Part shown: positions 38,886 to 51,768 of the stretch, piece after piece
How positions within the stretch are numbered: position 1 is the first letter of the stretch
Layout: the number at the start of each line of letters is the position of its first letter
Assembly (NCBI GenBank): GCA_022376925.1
Contig: JAIOJX010000030.1
Span: 168,635,298-168,699,297 of the forward strand
Direction of reading: 5' to 3'
Length of the DNA stretch: 64,000 nt
DNA from: Tragulus kanchil
Lineage: Eukaryota; Chordata; Mammalia; Artiodactyla; Tragulidae
Program-made: the position numbers and the translations under genes
Notes under the pieces: model-generated
Told to the model about the DNA's origin: nothing
Database searches by the model: none
Seen by the model: the letters and a program-made list of their open reading frames with translations, nothing else

Positions 38886-39655
38886 AAAGTCATTCAGCAA
38901 AGAAAAGGAGGTGAAGCCTTAGGCCATCTTAGGACAGGGAGTTAGAACTGAGAGTTGGGAATAACCAGAACATAAGGAATTCTAGGACCTTAGCCATCCT
39001 TGTGACTTTACTGCCTGGGAATGTATTATTAGCTCATTGGTTTAAATGGGCAGAGAAATGAACACCATGAAGAAAGGAAGAAACTGAGGTAAGGCTGGAG
39101 AGAGGGCATAAGAGACACAGACCTTCACTCCCTCTATCGTTACAGGCCACACCCATCCCTCCCGTCTTACTGTGAGGGGTGCAGGGAATTTTGCACATTT
39201 TTATTCCCGTGGCCCCTGTAGCCTCTTTAATTTGTGACTTTGGCCCCTAAAATTGAGGGAGAGTTGGAGTGGGTGTCCCAGAAATAAAAACATCATCTTT
39301 TGTTCATAAGCCATCTCTGTGATTTGTTTTCATTGCTTTATAAATAAATGTGGAATAAGGTATTCCTTCCCCTCCACACAGTTCAGGGTGCTCTAGTTAA
39401 CACTATTGGTGCTGTTAAAAAGTTTCTTAATTATATATGTTATCATCAAATCACAGTCTGTTTACTCAAACATTTGTAGCAACAACATGGTATGGTCACA
39501 AAATATTGCAACATCTGGGCCTTTTGAATTGTCAGAAGCTCTAATCCAAGCCTATTTTCCTGCTGAGTCTGCAGCTCTCTTGGGCCCTCTGCCCAAGCAT
39601 CTCTAAGGCGCATACCGATCTCTTGGGGGTCTTGTTAATATATACAGTCTGATTG

Positions 39656-39980
39656 CATAGAGAACAGACTTGTGGACATTGAGGGGAGAGAGGAGTGGGT
39701 GAGATGTATGCAAAGAGTAACATGGAAACTTACATTGCCCTATGTAAAAAAGACAACCAATGTGAATCTGCTGTAAGATTAAGGGATCTTATGCAGGAGC
39801 TATGCGGCCTGGAAAGGGGATGGGGAGGGAGATGGGAGAGAAAGTGGGAGGGGTCAAATGTATACCTGTGAGTGATTCGGGTTTATATATATCAGAAAAC
39901 AATAAAACTCTGTAAAGGGGAAGTAAAATAAATTTAATTAAGAAAAAAAAAGGTAAAACAAACAAACAAAAAAACCACCC
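39656..39980 (+). mobile_element. 5'-truncated L1 3'UTR with target-site duplication
   Basis: G-rich L1 3'UTR (ggatggggagggagatggga), ending caataaaactctgtaaag and A-rich tail. Flanked by atacagtctgattg (39642-39655 and 39981-39994). Repeated at about 40812-41136 by duplication D6. Confidence 0.9.
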
Positions 39981-41329
39981 ATACAGTCTGATTGAACAGA
40001 TGTGGGGCGGGACCTGCGAGGGGAAACCCTGTTTAGCACATGGAATGCCAAGGATTGAAACTGCTAGACTACGAAGAGTTATTTCACAACAGCAACCACA
40101 GGTACCGCTGCCAACCTCGCACATCTGGACAGAAGTGCTCCGCTCAAAGTTAAACCTTAACGCGGGAAATCACGGAGAGAGGGATCCCTGGAACTCGGTT
40201 GGCAGCCCCACCCCTCAAGGCCCTCGAGGAGCCTCTATTGGTCACACGATCCGCGTGAACGTCGCGCTACGTGAGGGTCCGCCCGTCAAGCGGGGTGGGA
40301 ACCAATGTTTTCGCAGCCTCCTTTACTGTGAGGGGTGCAGGAATTTTGCACATTTTTATTCCCGTGGCCCCTGTAGCCTCTTTAATTTGTGACTTTGGCC
40401 CCTAAAATTGAGGGAGAGTTGGAGTGGGTGTCCCAGAAATAAAAACATCATCTTTTGTTCATAAGCCATCTCTGTGATTTGTTTTCATTGCTTTATAAAT
40501 AAATGTGGAATAAGGTATTCCTTCCCCTCCACACAGTTCAGGGTGCTCTAGTTAACACTATTGGTGCTGTTAAAAAGTTTCTTAATTATATATGTTATCA
40601 TCAAATCACAGTCTGTTTACTCAAACATTTGTAGCAACAACATGGTATGGTCACAAAATATTGCAACATCTGGGCCTTTTGAATTGTCAGAAGCTCTAAT
40701 CCAAGCCTATTTTCCTGCTGAGTCTGCAGCTCTCTTGGGCCCTCTGCCCAAGCATCTCTAAGGCGCATACCGATCTCTTGGGGGTCTTGTTAATATATAC
40801 AGTCTGATTGCATAGAGAACAGACTTGTGGACATTGAGGGGAGAGAGGAGTGGGTGAGATGTATGCAAAGAGTAACATGGAAACTTACATTGCCCTATGT
40901 AAAAAAGACAACCAATGTGAATCTGCTGTAAGATTAAGGGATCTTATGCAGGAGCTATGCGGCCTGGAAAGGGGATGGGGAGGGAGATGGGAGAGAAAGT
41001 GGGAGGGGTCAAATGTATACCTGTGAGTGATTCGGGTTTATATATATCAGAAAACAATAAAACTCTGTAAAGGGGAAGTAAAATAAATTTAATTAAGAAA
41101 AAAAAAGGTAAAACAAACAAACAAAAAAACCACCCATACAGTCTGATTGAACAGATGTGGGGCGGGACCTGCGAGGGGAAACCCTGTTTAGCACATGGAA
41201 TGCCAAGGATTGAAACTGCTAGACTACGAAGAGTTATTTCACAACAGCAACCACAGGTACCGCTGCCAACCTCGCACATCTGGACAGAAGTGCTCCGCTC
41301 AAAGTTAAACCTTAACGCGGGAAATCACG

Positions 41330-41470
41330 GAGAGAGGGATCCCTGGAACTCGGTTGGCAGCCCCACCCCTCAAGGCCCTCGAGGAGCCTCTATTGGTCAC
41401 ACGATCCGCGTGAACGTCGCGCTACGTGAGGCCGCCGTCCGCCCATTTGTCTAAAGCGTGGTGGACACAC
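41330..41470 (+). promoter_or_regulatory. Promoter-like CpG segment upstream of the TMEM42-like exon
   Basis: Contains an inverted CCAAT box (attgg at about 41391) followed by CpG-rich sequence with tacgtgag and gaacgtcgcg, CRE/E-box-like cores. It ends just before the MAER ATG. CpG density is much higher than in the surrounding DNA. The first duplicate copy (40175-40322) lacks about 40 bp that include the ATG. Confidence 0.45.
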
Positions 41471-41663
41471 ATGGCAGAAAGGCTCAAGGCTACCGAGAAG
41501 GTGTTTTCGCAGCCTCCATCTTGACACCTCGCTGAATTTTCCCAGCACATTCCTGCTTGGAGCCATGCGGAGCTGCTTAGGGGAAGTATTCAAGTGTCGG
41601 TGCGCCGGAGGCATGTTCAGTATCCTGTCTGCCTTCTCCGCGGAGCTGAACTTTGGCTACAAG
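41471..41663 (+). pseudogene. TMEM42: Decayed TMEM42-like first exon
   Basis: TMEM42 is a small multi-pass membrane protein of the EamA/DMT type and the expected next gene downstream of KIF15 (human order KIF15-TMEM42-TGM4). Seen: ATG GCA GAA AGG (MAER, as in TMEM42) at 41471. After a +1 frame change comes DTSLNFPSTFLLGAMRSC then VFKCRCAGGMFSILSA.SAELNFG, ending at AAG|GTGGAG. Compared from memory with mammalian TMEM42 (MRRRFWGVFNCLCAGAFG...), about half of 32 residues agree, with one inserted codon. That is far lower than expected between mammals. In the ATG frame a TGA follows after 17 codons. I could not find exons 2-3 anywhere downstream. Either the gene is dying in this lineage or a GC-rich exon was badly assembled. 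Confidence 0.55.
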
Positions 41664-41978
41664 GTGGAGGCTGGTGGGGCGGGTGGAGGAGGGGCGCTGT
41701 GGGGCTCGGGGGTGGATCGGGGCTGAGGGCGCCGGGGACTGCCTCTTCCACAGCCCGTGCAACCGAAGGCAGCAATAGGAAAGTATATGTCGAATTCCCT
41801 CCCAATCCTTCTCCATTGTAGGTGGTAAAAGACCAAGCCTTGGGGGCCAAGGCTTGTACCCTTCCAGGAAAGTAAAATCAGTTCTCTGGTTAGCTTGCGC
41901 TCGAGGAAGGCGCACACCTGCATCCACTCTCTCATTTTAAGCCCTTTGTGCATGAACTTTTATTTTCACGTGACTCTT

Positions 41979-42373
41979 TTTTTTTTTTAAGATTTATTTA
42001 TTTATTTATTTTTTGGGGTGGGGCGGGGTGGGTTGGAGAGGGAGGGGAGCAGGCAGGCTACTTCTATTGGTCTTTCATTTATCTAGGGTGGGTTGGAGAG
42101 GGAGGGGAGCAGGCAGGCTACTTCTATTGGTCTTTCATTTATCTATTTTCATCCATCTTTGTTCTTTGGCCCGTGTGGGCCTCCCATCGCGGTGGCGTCT
42201 GTAGTTGCAGAGCTCCGGCTCTGGGCGCATGCTCTCCAGAGCTCGGGCTCGGTAATTGGACACATGGGTCCAGCCGCTCCGCGGCACGTGAGATCTTCCC
42301 AGGCCAGGGATCGAAGAGGTGCCCCTTGCACTGCAAGGCGGTGTCCTTACCCACTGGACCACCAGGGAAGCCC
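41979..42373 (-). mobile_element. Young CHR-like SINE with a 60-bp internal tandem repeat
   Basis: Flanked by tcacgtgactctt (41966-41978 and 42374-42386). A perfect 60-bp unit starting gggtgggttgg is repeated at 42026-42085 and 42086-42145, making the element longer than its relatives. Confidence 0.93.
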
Positions 42374-42439
42374 TCACGTGACTCTTAAGGTGCGAAACCT
42401 TTCTCCCATCTCTCTTGCTGTCTTAAAAATAATTATTTC

Positions 42440-42578
42440 TGGGATTTCTCTGGTGGTCCAGTGGCTGGGACTCTGTGCTCCCAATGCTGGGGACCTGGGT
42501 TCGATCACTAGTGAGGGAACTAGATTCCACATGCCATAACCAAGACCCAATGCAGCCAAATAAATACATTAAAAATAA
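42440..42578 (+). mobile_element. Short CHR-type SINE
   Basis: gggatttctctggtggtcca head, tgctggggacctgggttcga body, caaataaatacattaaaa tail; the same subfamily as 21255. Confidence 0.85.
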
Positions 42579-42975
42579 TAATTAGCAGTAGTATTTCTTT
42601 GGCTGTGCCAGGTCTTATTTGTGGCATTAGGGATCTTTGATATTCACTGCGGCTGATCCTACTTGCCGCAACTGAAAAAAAATTGGGAATTTGGGATATC
42701 CTTAGTAGAAGGAAAAACTGAGAGAAGTTCTGGGCTTTCCTCCAAAGCTGAAAATTCCGGAATCTCCTCCCCATGTCTGTTAAGGTGCACCTCTTTGCCT
42801 CTCATCAAGAGTCATAAGCCAGCTTCTTGTCGTTTCATCACATCTGCATACCCAGAGTTAGGCTGTGACCTGGACAGTAGACAGGCTGGTTCTTTAGGTT
42901 TAAAGTCTATTTAGGGCTAATCCAGTTGGTGCTCCCGTGTTCCAGGTTAGTATCCTTTGGGTGGAATTCTTGGCG

Positions 42976-45384
42976 TAAGTGAGTGACCCTGAGGAGCCAT
43001 GAGGTTTTCTTGTCTTCTCAGTTGTGCACAAGACCTTCATAAGCCTTTGTATAAGCAGGCTGCCCCTGGCACATACAGTAAGCAGGGCGATAAAATACAG
43101 CCTAGGTGTACTCCTTTCCCAGTTTTGAACCAGTTGTTCCATGTCTAGTTCTGTTGCTTCTTGACTCACATACAGGTATCTCAGGAGGTAAGCAAGGTAG
43201 TCTGGTATTCCCATCTCTTTGAGAATTTTCCACAGTTTTGTTGTGATGCACACACAGGCTTCAGCGTGGTCAGTGAAGCAGGAGTAGATGTGTTTTTCTG
43301 GAATTCCCTTGCTTTCTTTTTGATCTAGTGAATGTTGGTAGTTTGTATATCTGGAAGTTCTCAGTTCATGCACTGCTGAAGTCTAGCTTGAAGGCTTTTG
43401 AGCATAATCTTACTAGCATGTAAAATGAGCACAGTTGTACAGTAGTTTGAACATTCTTTGGCATTACCCTTCTTTGGGATTGGAATGCAAACTGACTGTC
43501 CAGGCCTGTGGCCACTGCTTAGTTTTGCCAATTTGCTGCCATATCAAGTGCAGCACTTTAACAGCATCATCTTTCAGGATTTGATATATCTTAACTGGAA
43601 TTCCATCACCTTCACTAGCTTTGTTCATAGTAATGCTTCCAAAGGTTCACTTGACTTCACTCTCCAGAATGCCTGGGTCTAGTTGAGTAACCACACCATC
43701 ATGGTTATCTGGGTCATTTTTGTATAGTTCTTCTGTGTATTCTTGCAGTCTCTTCGTAATCTCTTCTGTTTCTGTTAGGTCCTTGCCATTTCAGTTCTTT
43801 ACTGTGTTCCTCCTTGTGTGAAGTACTCCCTTGATAGTTCTAGTTTTCTTGAAGAGATCTTTAGTCTTTCCCATTTTATTGTTTTCCTCTGTATGGTTCA
43901 TCGAAGAAGGCCTTCTTATCTCTCCTTGCTATTCTCTGGGACTCTGCATTCAATTGGGTGTATCTTTCACTATCCCCTTTGCCTTTTACTTTTCTTCTCT
44001 TCTTCACTATTTGTTAAGCTTCCTCAGAGAACCACTTTGCCTTTTTGCTTCTCTTTTTTTTGTGAGTGATGGTTTTGGTCACTGCCTCCTGTACACTATT
44101 ACAGACCTGCATTCATAGGTCTTCAGGTGCTCTCTCCACCAAATCTAATCCGCAACTCTATTCGTTACCTCTACCATTTAAGTGAGTGACCCGAGGAGCC
44201 ATGAGGTTTTCTTGTCTTCTCAGTTGTGCACAAGACCTTCATAAGCCTTTGTATAAGCAGGCTGCCCCTGGCACATACAGTAAGCAGGGCGATAAAATAC
44301 AGCCTAGGTGTACTCCTTTCCCAGTTTTGAACCAGTTGTTCCATGTCTAGTTCTGTTGCTTCTTGACTCACATACAGGTATCTCAGGAGGTAAGCAAGGT
44401 AGTCTGGTATTCCCATCTCTTTGAGAATTTTCCACAGTTTTGTTGTGATGCACACACAGGCTTCAGCGTGGTCAGTGAAGCAGGAGTAGATGTGTTTTTC
44501 TGGAATTCCCTTGCTTTCTTTTTGATCTAGTGAATGTTGGTAGTTTGTATATCTGGAAGTTCTCAGTTCATGCACTGCTGAAGTCTAGCTTGAAGGCTTT
44601 TGAGCATAATCTTACTAGCATGTAAAATGAGCACAGTTGTACAGTAGTTTGAACATTCTTTGGCATTACCCTTCTTTGGGATTGGAATGCAAACTGACTG
44701 TCCAGGCCTGTGGCCACTGCTTAGTTTTGCCAATTTGCTGCCATATCAAGTGCAGCACTTTAACAGCATCATCTTTCAGGATTTGATATATCTTAACTGG
44801 AATTCCATCACCTTCACTAGCTTTGTTCATAGTAATGCTTCCAAAGGTTCACTTGACTTCACTCTCCAGAATGCCTGGGTCTAGTTGAGTAACCACACCA
44901 TCATGGTTATCTGGGTCATCGTTGTATAGTTCTTCTGTGTATTCTTGCAGTCTCTTCGTAATCTCTTCTGTTTCTGTTAGGTCCTTGCCATTTCAGTTCT
45001 TTACTGTGTTCCTCCTTGTGTGAAGTACTCCCTTGATAGTTCTAGTTTTCTTGAAGAGATCTTTAGTCTTTCCCATTTTATTGTTTTCCTCTGTATGGTT
45101 CATCGAAGAAGGCCTTCTTATCTCTCCTTGCTATTCTCTGGGACTCTGCATTCAATTGGGTGTATCTTTCACTATCCCCTTTGCCTTTTACTTTTCTTCT
45201 CTTCTTCACTATTTGTTAAGCTTCCTCAGAGAACCACTTTGCCTTTTTGCTTCTCTTTTTTTTGTGAGTGATGGTTTTGGTCACTGCCTCCTGTACACTA
45301 TTACAGACCTGCATTCATAGGTCTTCAGGTGCTCTCTCCACCAAATCTAATCCCGCAACTCTATTCGTTACCTCTACCATTTAA
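42976..45384 (+). repeat. Tandem duplication D7 (period about 1203) within a BovB LINE
   Basis: Copy A 42976-44178 and copy B 44179-45384. Both are the same internal BovB segment. BovB has no such internal repeat, so this was added after insertion or by assembly. Confidence 0.93.
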
Positions 45385-45837
45385 TCATAAGGGATTTGAT
45401 TTAGGTAATGCTTGTATGGGCTACTCGTTAGTCTGAATTTTGCAATAAGGAGCTCATGATCTGAGCCACAGTCAGCTCCCAGTTTTGTTTTTATTGACTG
45501 TATGGAGTTTCTCCATTTTCAGCTGCAAAGAATACAATCGATCTGATTTTGGTATTGACCATCTGGTAATGACCATGTGTAGAGTTTTCTCTTGTGTTGT
45601 TGGAAGACAATGTTTGTCATGACTATTGCATTCTCTTGGCAAAATTCTGTTAGTCTTTTCCCTGCTTCATTTTGTACTTCAGAGCCAAACTTGCTTGTTA
45701 CTCCAGGTATCTCTTGACTTCCTACTTTTGCATTTCAGTCCTCTATGATGAAAAGGATATCTTTCTCTTTTTTTTGGTGTTAGTTCTAAAAGGTCTTGTA
45801 GGTCTTTATAGAACTGTTTGACTTCAGCTTCTTCTTT

Positions 45838-46276
45838 TATTTATTTTCTTTTTTAAAACTGGCAGAACAGGCCTTTATTTTTTTATTTATTTTATTTGGG
45901 GGGGGTGGGAGGGAGGGAGGCGGGCGGGCCACTTCTATTGGTCTTTCTTTTCTTTCTTTTTTTTTCTTTAAACATTTATTTATTTATTTATTTTGGCGGG
46001 GTGGGGAGGGAGGGGGTGGGCGGGCCTCTTCCACTGGTCTTTCATTTGTCTGGTTTCATCTTTGTTCTTTGGCCCGTGTGGGCCTCCCATCGTGGTGGCC
46101 TGTGTTGTCGCAGAGCACCGGCTCTGGGCGCATGCGCTCCAGAGCTCCAGCTCGGTAATTGGACACATCAGTCCAGCCGCTCCGCGGCACGTGGGATCTT
46201 CCCAGGCCAGGGATCGAACCACCGCCCCTTGCACTGCAAGGTGGTGTCCTTATCCACTGGACCACCAGGGAAGCCC
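45838..46276 (-). mobile_element. Young CHR-like SINE plus a second SINE tail (compound)
   Basis: Flanked by gacttcagcttctt. Contains a full SINE (about 45965-46276) and an extra tail segment (45870-45950: gggtgggagggagggaggcg, ccacttctattggtctttc). This looks like a SINE inserted into, or fused with, another copy. Confidence 0.85.
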
Positions 46277-46365
46277 TGACTTCAGCTTCTTTGGCATTAG
46301 TGGTTGGGGCATAGACATGGATTACTCTGATGTCGAATGGTTTATATCTTACACCGTGTGAATGT

Positions 46366-47019
46366 CAGTCAAAATGGTCGTTTGGTACCTGCACCCTCTC
46401 CCTGTGCTTGCCTTCGAGTGAGATGCTCACCCGCTCCAGTTCACTGGGGTTCACTGGTTGTCTGAGAGCCCTCTCAGCTCTCCCGTGCCTGACTACTGAG
46501 CCCAGGTCTCCTTCCGTGTTCCCTGCAGGAGAGACGACTGTCTTAGCCGTGTGACTGGCGAAGGGAAGGGTCAACCCAGGCTGTCCCTTCCTCCCCAAGC
46601 ACATTGCATTTAACTCTTCTCTTCCATTGCTTGTTGTGGGTGACAGATGAGCTTTCCAGAGCTGAGCTGATCTGGACTCCTAGTGACTGAGCTCTGGCTC
46701 AGCCCACATCTCCAACTTCTCCCTTGCTGCCTCCTTCTCACCGGGTCACCATGCTTGAGTCACCCCCATGTCTGCATCTCAGCAGTTGTCAAGTCCACCA
46801 CTGCCATTCCACCTCCATGTTTTTGTGCTTTTTCCTTTGCCTTGGATTCCCTTCCCCTTCCCCTCTCCTTGAAACCTCCTGTACCTCCTTCAGAGCCCCC
46901 AGGGCACTATTTGTTGCTCTTCCTGAGCTCCCCCAGGGGCCAAGGCCACGCTGTAGTTCACAGCATTGATTAGCCCGGCTTTGACATGTTGAATCCTCCA
47001 GGCCACACTGGGAGGGAAT
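46366..47019. other. Single-copy-looking intergenic DNA
   Basis: GC-richer sequence without recognised repeats or a supported exon. Confidence 0.5.
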
Positions 47020-47170
47020 TACTCTTGTTATTCTCATTTGCCAGATGAGGAAACTCAGGCTCAGAGAGGTTGAATGATTTGCCCAAAACCACACAGCTCG
47101 TGAATGCCCAAATCATTATGTCAGCCCAAGTCAGTGTGACTCCAGGGTGTGGCCCTCTTCATCCTTGTAA
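47020..47170 (+). mobile_element. MIR SINE
   Basis: ccagatgaggaaactcaggc, tcagagaggttgaatgattt and ccacacagct form the MIR core, an ancient mammalian SINE. Confidence 0.9.
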
Positions 47171-47989
47171 CCACGCTGCCTCCCTCATCAGCACATTAAA
47201 GCCCTGGAGAGATGCTGGGGAAGAGGAGCCTGTTTTGCCTTCTGTAATAGCCTTCTTCAAGTCTTCAGAACTCTTCTCTCATCAATCACCTCCTACCCCT
47301 TTGTGGGTCCCTGATGCTCCCCGGAACACTCTTGAGGTCTCCCTGATGTAATCTGAGCCCATTATTCTACCAGTGAAGAAGATGAAGGCCACGCAGAGCT
47401 CTGCAGGGTGTGTGCACACATGCCAGTCAGGCACTCACCCAACACCAGGCGTGACGGGTACTGAGCGTTGGCCTCCCCACGTAGACTGTGAAAAGGGCAA
47501 GAAGCCCATCTCAGAGGGCTGTCCTGAGGGAACCCTGCTGGACACCTGCTGGAGACCTAAGGATGGTTGGTGCTGACCCAGCCCATCTCACTCTTCATTC
47601 AGCAGGCGTGCCTGCAGATGACCACAGAATACGAGATGTTTCTCTGAGATTAAGAAGAGTCATTTTTCAAAGAGCAGAGAGACACGTGTCTCCATCTAGA
47701 AAGACGGGGAAGTGTTCCATGTGTCTCTTCGTTTCAGAGGTGTGTTATCTTGATAAGAGGATGAACTCTGGAGCTGTATTTGTGTATCTGCTGTGTACCC
47801 CGGATGATCCATTGAACCTTGCCCTGGAACTGGCTGTTTAATGTCCAGTTTTGATAGCCAGTGGCCTGATAGGTCGGTGTTACTTTTTAATTAAAAAAAA
47901 TTTTTTTTAATTTGTTTTAAATTTTATTTATTTATCTTATAATGTGTAATATTGAGTAGTTTCTTATTATATTCACATACATATCAACC
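47171..47989. other. Single-copy-looking intergenic DNA
   Basis: An open frame at 47488-47841 shows no recognisable protein similarity and is not supported as a gene. Confidence 0.5.
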
Positions 47990-48118
47990 ATCACCACTGT
48001 CGAATTCCAGGCCTTTTTATCAACACAAAACTCCCCCAAATGCTGCAACTCAAGATCCCACATGCTGCCATGAAGATTGAAAAGCCTATGTGCCACAACA
48101 GCCAAATAAATGAATAAT
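47990..48118 (+). mobile_element. Old CHR-type SINE 3' part
   Basis: gcaactcaagatcccacatg and gtgccacaacagccaaataa match the CHR body and tail. Confidence 0.6.
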
Positions 48119-48129
48119 TTAAAAATATA

Positions 48130-50700
<2,571 letters not shown>

Positions 50701-50775
50701 AGCAGCTTCACCTGTGTACAAAGTGATAGACTTTCTAGCTTGCCTTGTCCAGAGGATATTAAAATGCTAGGTTCA

Positions 50776-51078
50776 GGGCTTCGCTGGTGGTCCAGTGGGT
50801 AAGGACACCGCCTTGCAGTGCAAGGGGCGCCGGTTTGATCCCTGGCCTGGGAAGATCTCACGTGCCGCGGAGCGGCTGGACCCATGTGTCCAATTACCGA
50901 GCCGGAGCTCTGGAGCACATGCGCCCAGAGCCGGTGCTCTGCAACGACAGACCCCACCGCGATGGGAGGCCCACGGGGGCCGAAGAACAAAGATGGATGA
51001 AAAATAGATAAATAAGAAAGACCAATAGAAGTGGCCCGGCCGCTCCCCTCCAACCCGCCACCCCCCCGCCAAAAAAAG
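50776..51078 (+). mobile_element. Young CHR-like SINE
   Basis: Head gggcttcgctggtggtccag, B box ggtttgatccc, C-rich segment gcccggccgctcccctccaa. The tail is short and merges into aaaaaaagg. Part is repeated at 52054-52208. Confidence 0.92.
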
Positions 51079-51473
51079 GAAATATTCACTCTCGATTTAT
51101 CATCGAGTCTTACTTGTGATAGGAAAGAGTAAAGGGACAAAGTGGGTGATTAAATAGTTATCTCCCTGTGGTGGATTGTTAAGAAAAATAGTATGGGAGA
51201 CCTCTGGAAGTTAACGATTACTCCAGAAAGCATGTGTGCTTAACCACAAAACCAAGCAGGTTGCTTTGCAACAGAAACACTAAAAGCACCCAAACAATAA
51301 AACAGTGGTGGTGTGAGACCCCCATCCTGCCCAGTGAGCTCAGTAAGTTAATGACCCCTAGGACATGCTCTCTGCACATACAGAAACAATAATGTATGGA
51401 AAAGTGAGACTGCAAAGTGGAGGATCCTCATTGTAGGCTGACCTGAAATTTTTTCCACAGGGCTCTGACAGTC

Positions 51474-51520
51474 CTGTACCATGTAACTTTTGGGGACTGT
51501 ACCATGTAACTTTTGGGGTC
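51474..51520 (+). repeat. 23-bp tandem repeat
   Basis: ctgtaccatgtaacttttgg with gga is repeated twice with a period of 23; also in the D9 copy. Confidence 0.9.
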
Positions 51521-51653
51521 TCAGTTCCCTGACCAGGGATTGAACCCAGGCCATGAAAGTGGAAATGTTGGATCCTACTTACTAGAGTTTGATATGGATC
51601 ATTTGTTTTTTAGTCTCTGTTGAATTTGTTACAGTATTGCTTCTGTGTTTATC

Positions 51654-51768
51654 TTTGGGATTTTTGGCTGTGAGGCATGTGGCATTTTAGCTGCCTAACC
51701 AGGTATCAAACCCACACCCCTTGCATTGGAAAGTCAAGTCTTAACCACTGGACCACCAGGAAAGCCCC
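51654..51768 (-). mobile_element. Old CHR-type SINE (also at about 52793-52900)
   Basis: cttaaccactggaccaccag then gaaagcccc; body ggcatgtggcattttagctg. Confidence 0.75.

Larger units (their letters stand above)
39167..41517 (+). repeat. Tandem duplication D6 (period about 1156), contains a young L1 and promoter-like sequence
   Basis: Copy A 39167-40322 and copy B 40323-41517. Nearly identical until the CpG-rich end, where copy A lacks about 40 bp present in B, including the MAER start codon. Confidence 0.93.
42905..46365 (-). mobile_element. BovB (RTE) LINE, degraded
   Basis: The minus strand carries BovB reverse-transcriptase sequence (KLWKILKEMGIPDYLAYLL with RYLYVSQEATELDMEQLVQ at about 43000-43370) and, to the right, endonuclease-region DNA (45385-46365). 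RTE elements encode an AP-type endonuclease and reverse transcriptase and mobilise BovA/Bov-tA SINEs. This copy has stops and frameshifts, is expanded by duplication D7, and is interrupted by a SINE at 45838-46276. Neither end is intact. Confidence 0.9.

Noticed and set aside
42905..46365. An intact BovB reverse transcriptase gene
   Set aside because: The reading frame is broken many times and expanded by duplication; only fragments of the domains can be read.
47488..47841. 117-codon open frame as a gene
   Set aside because: No recognisable similarity, no splice or promoter context, and composition like the surrounding intergenic DNA.
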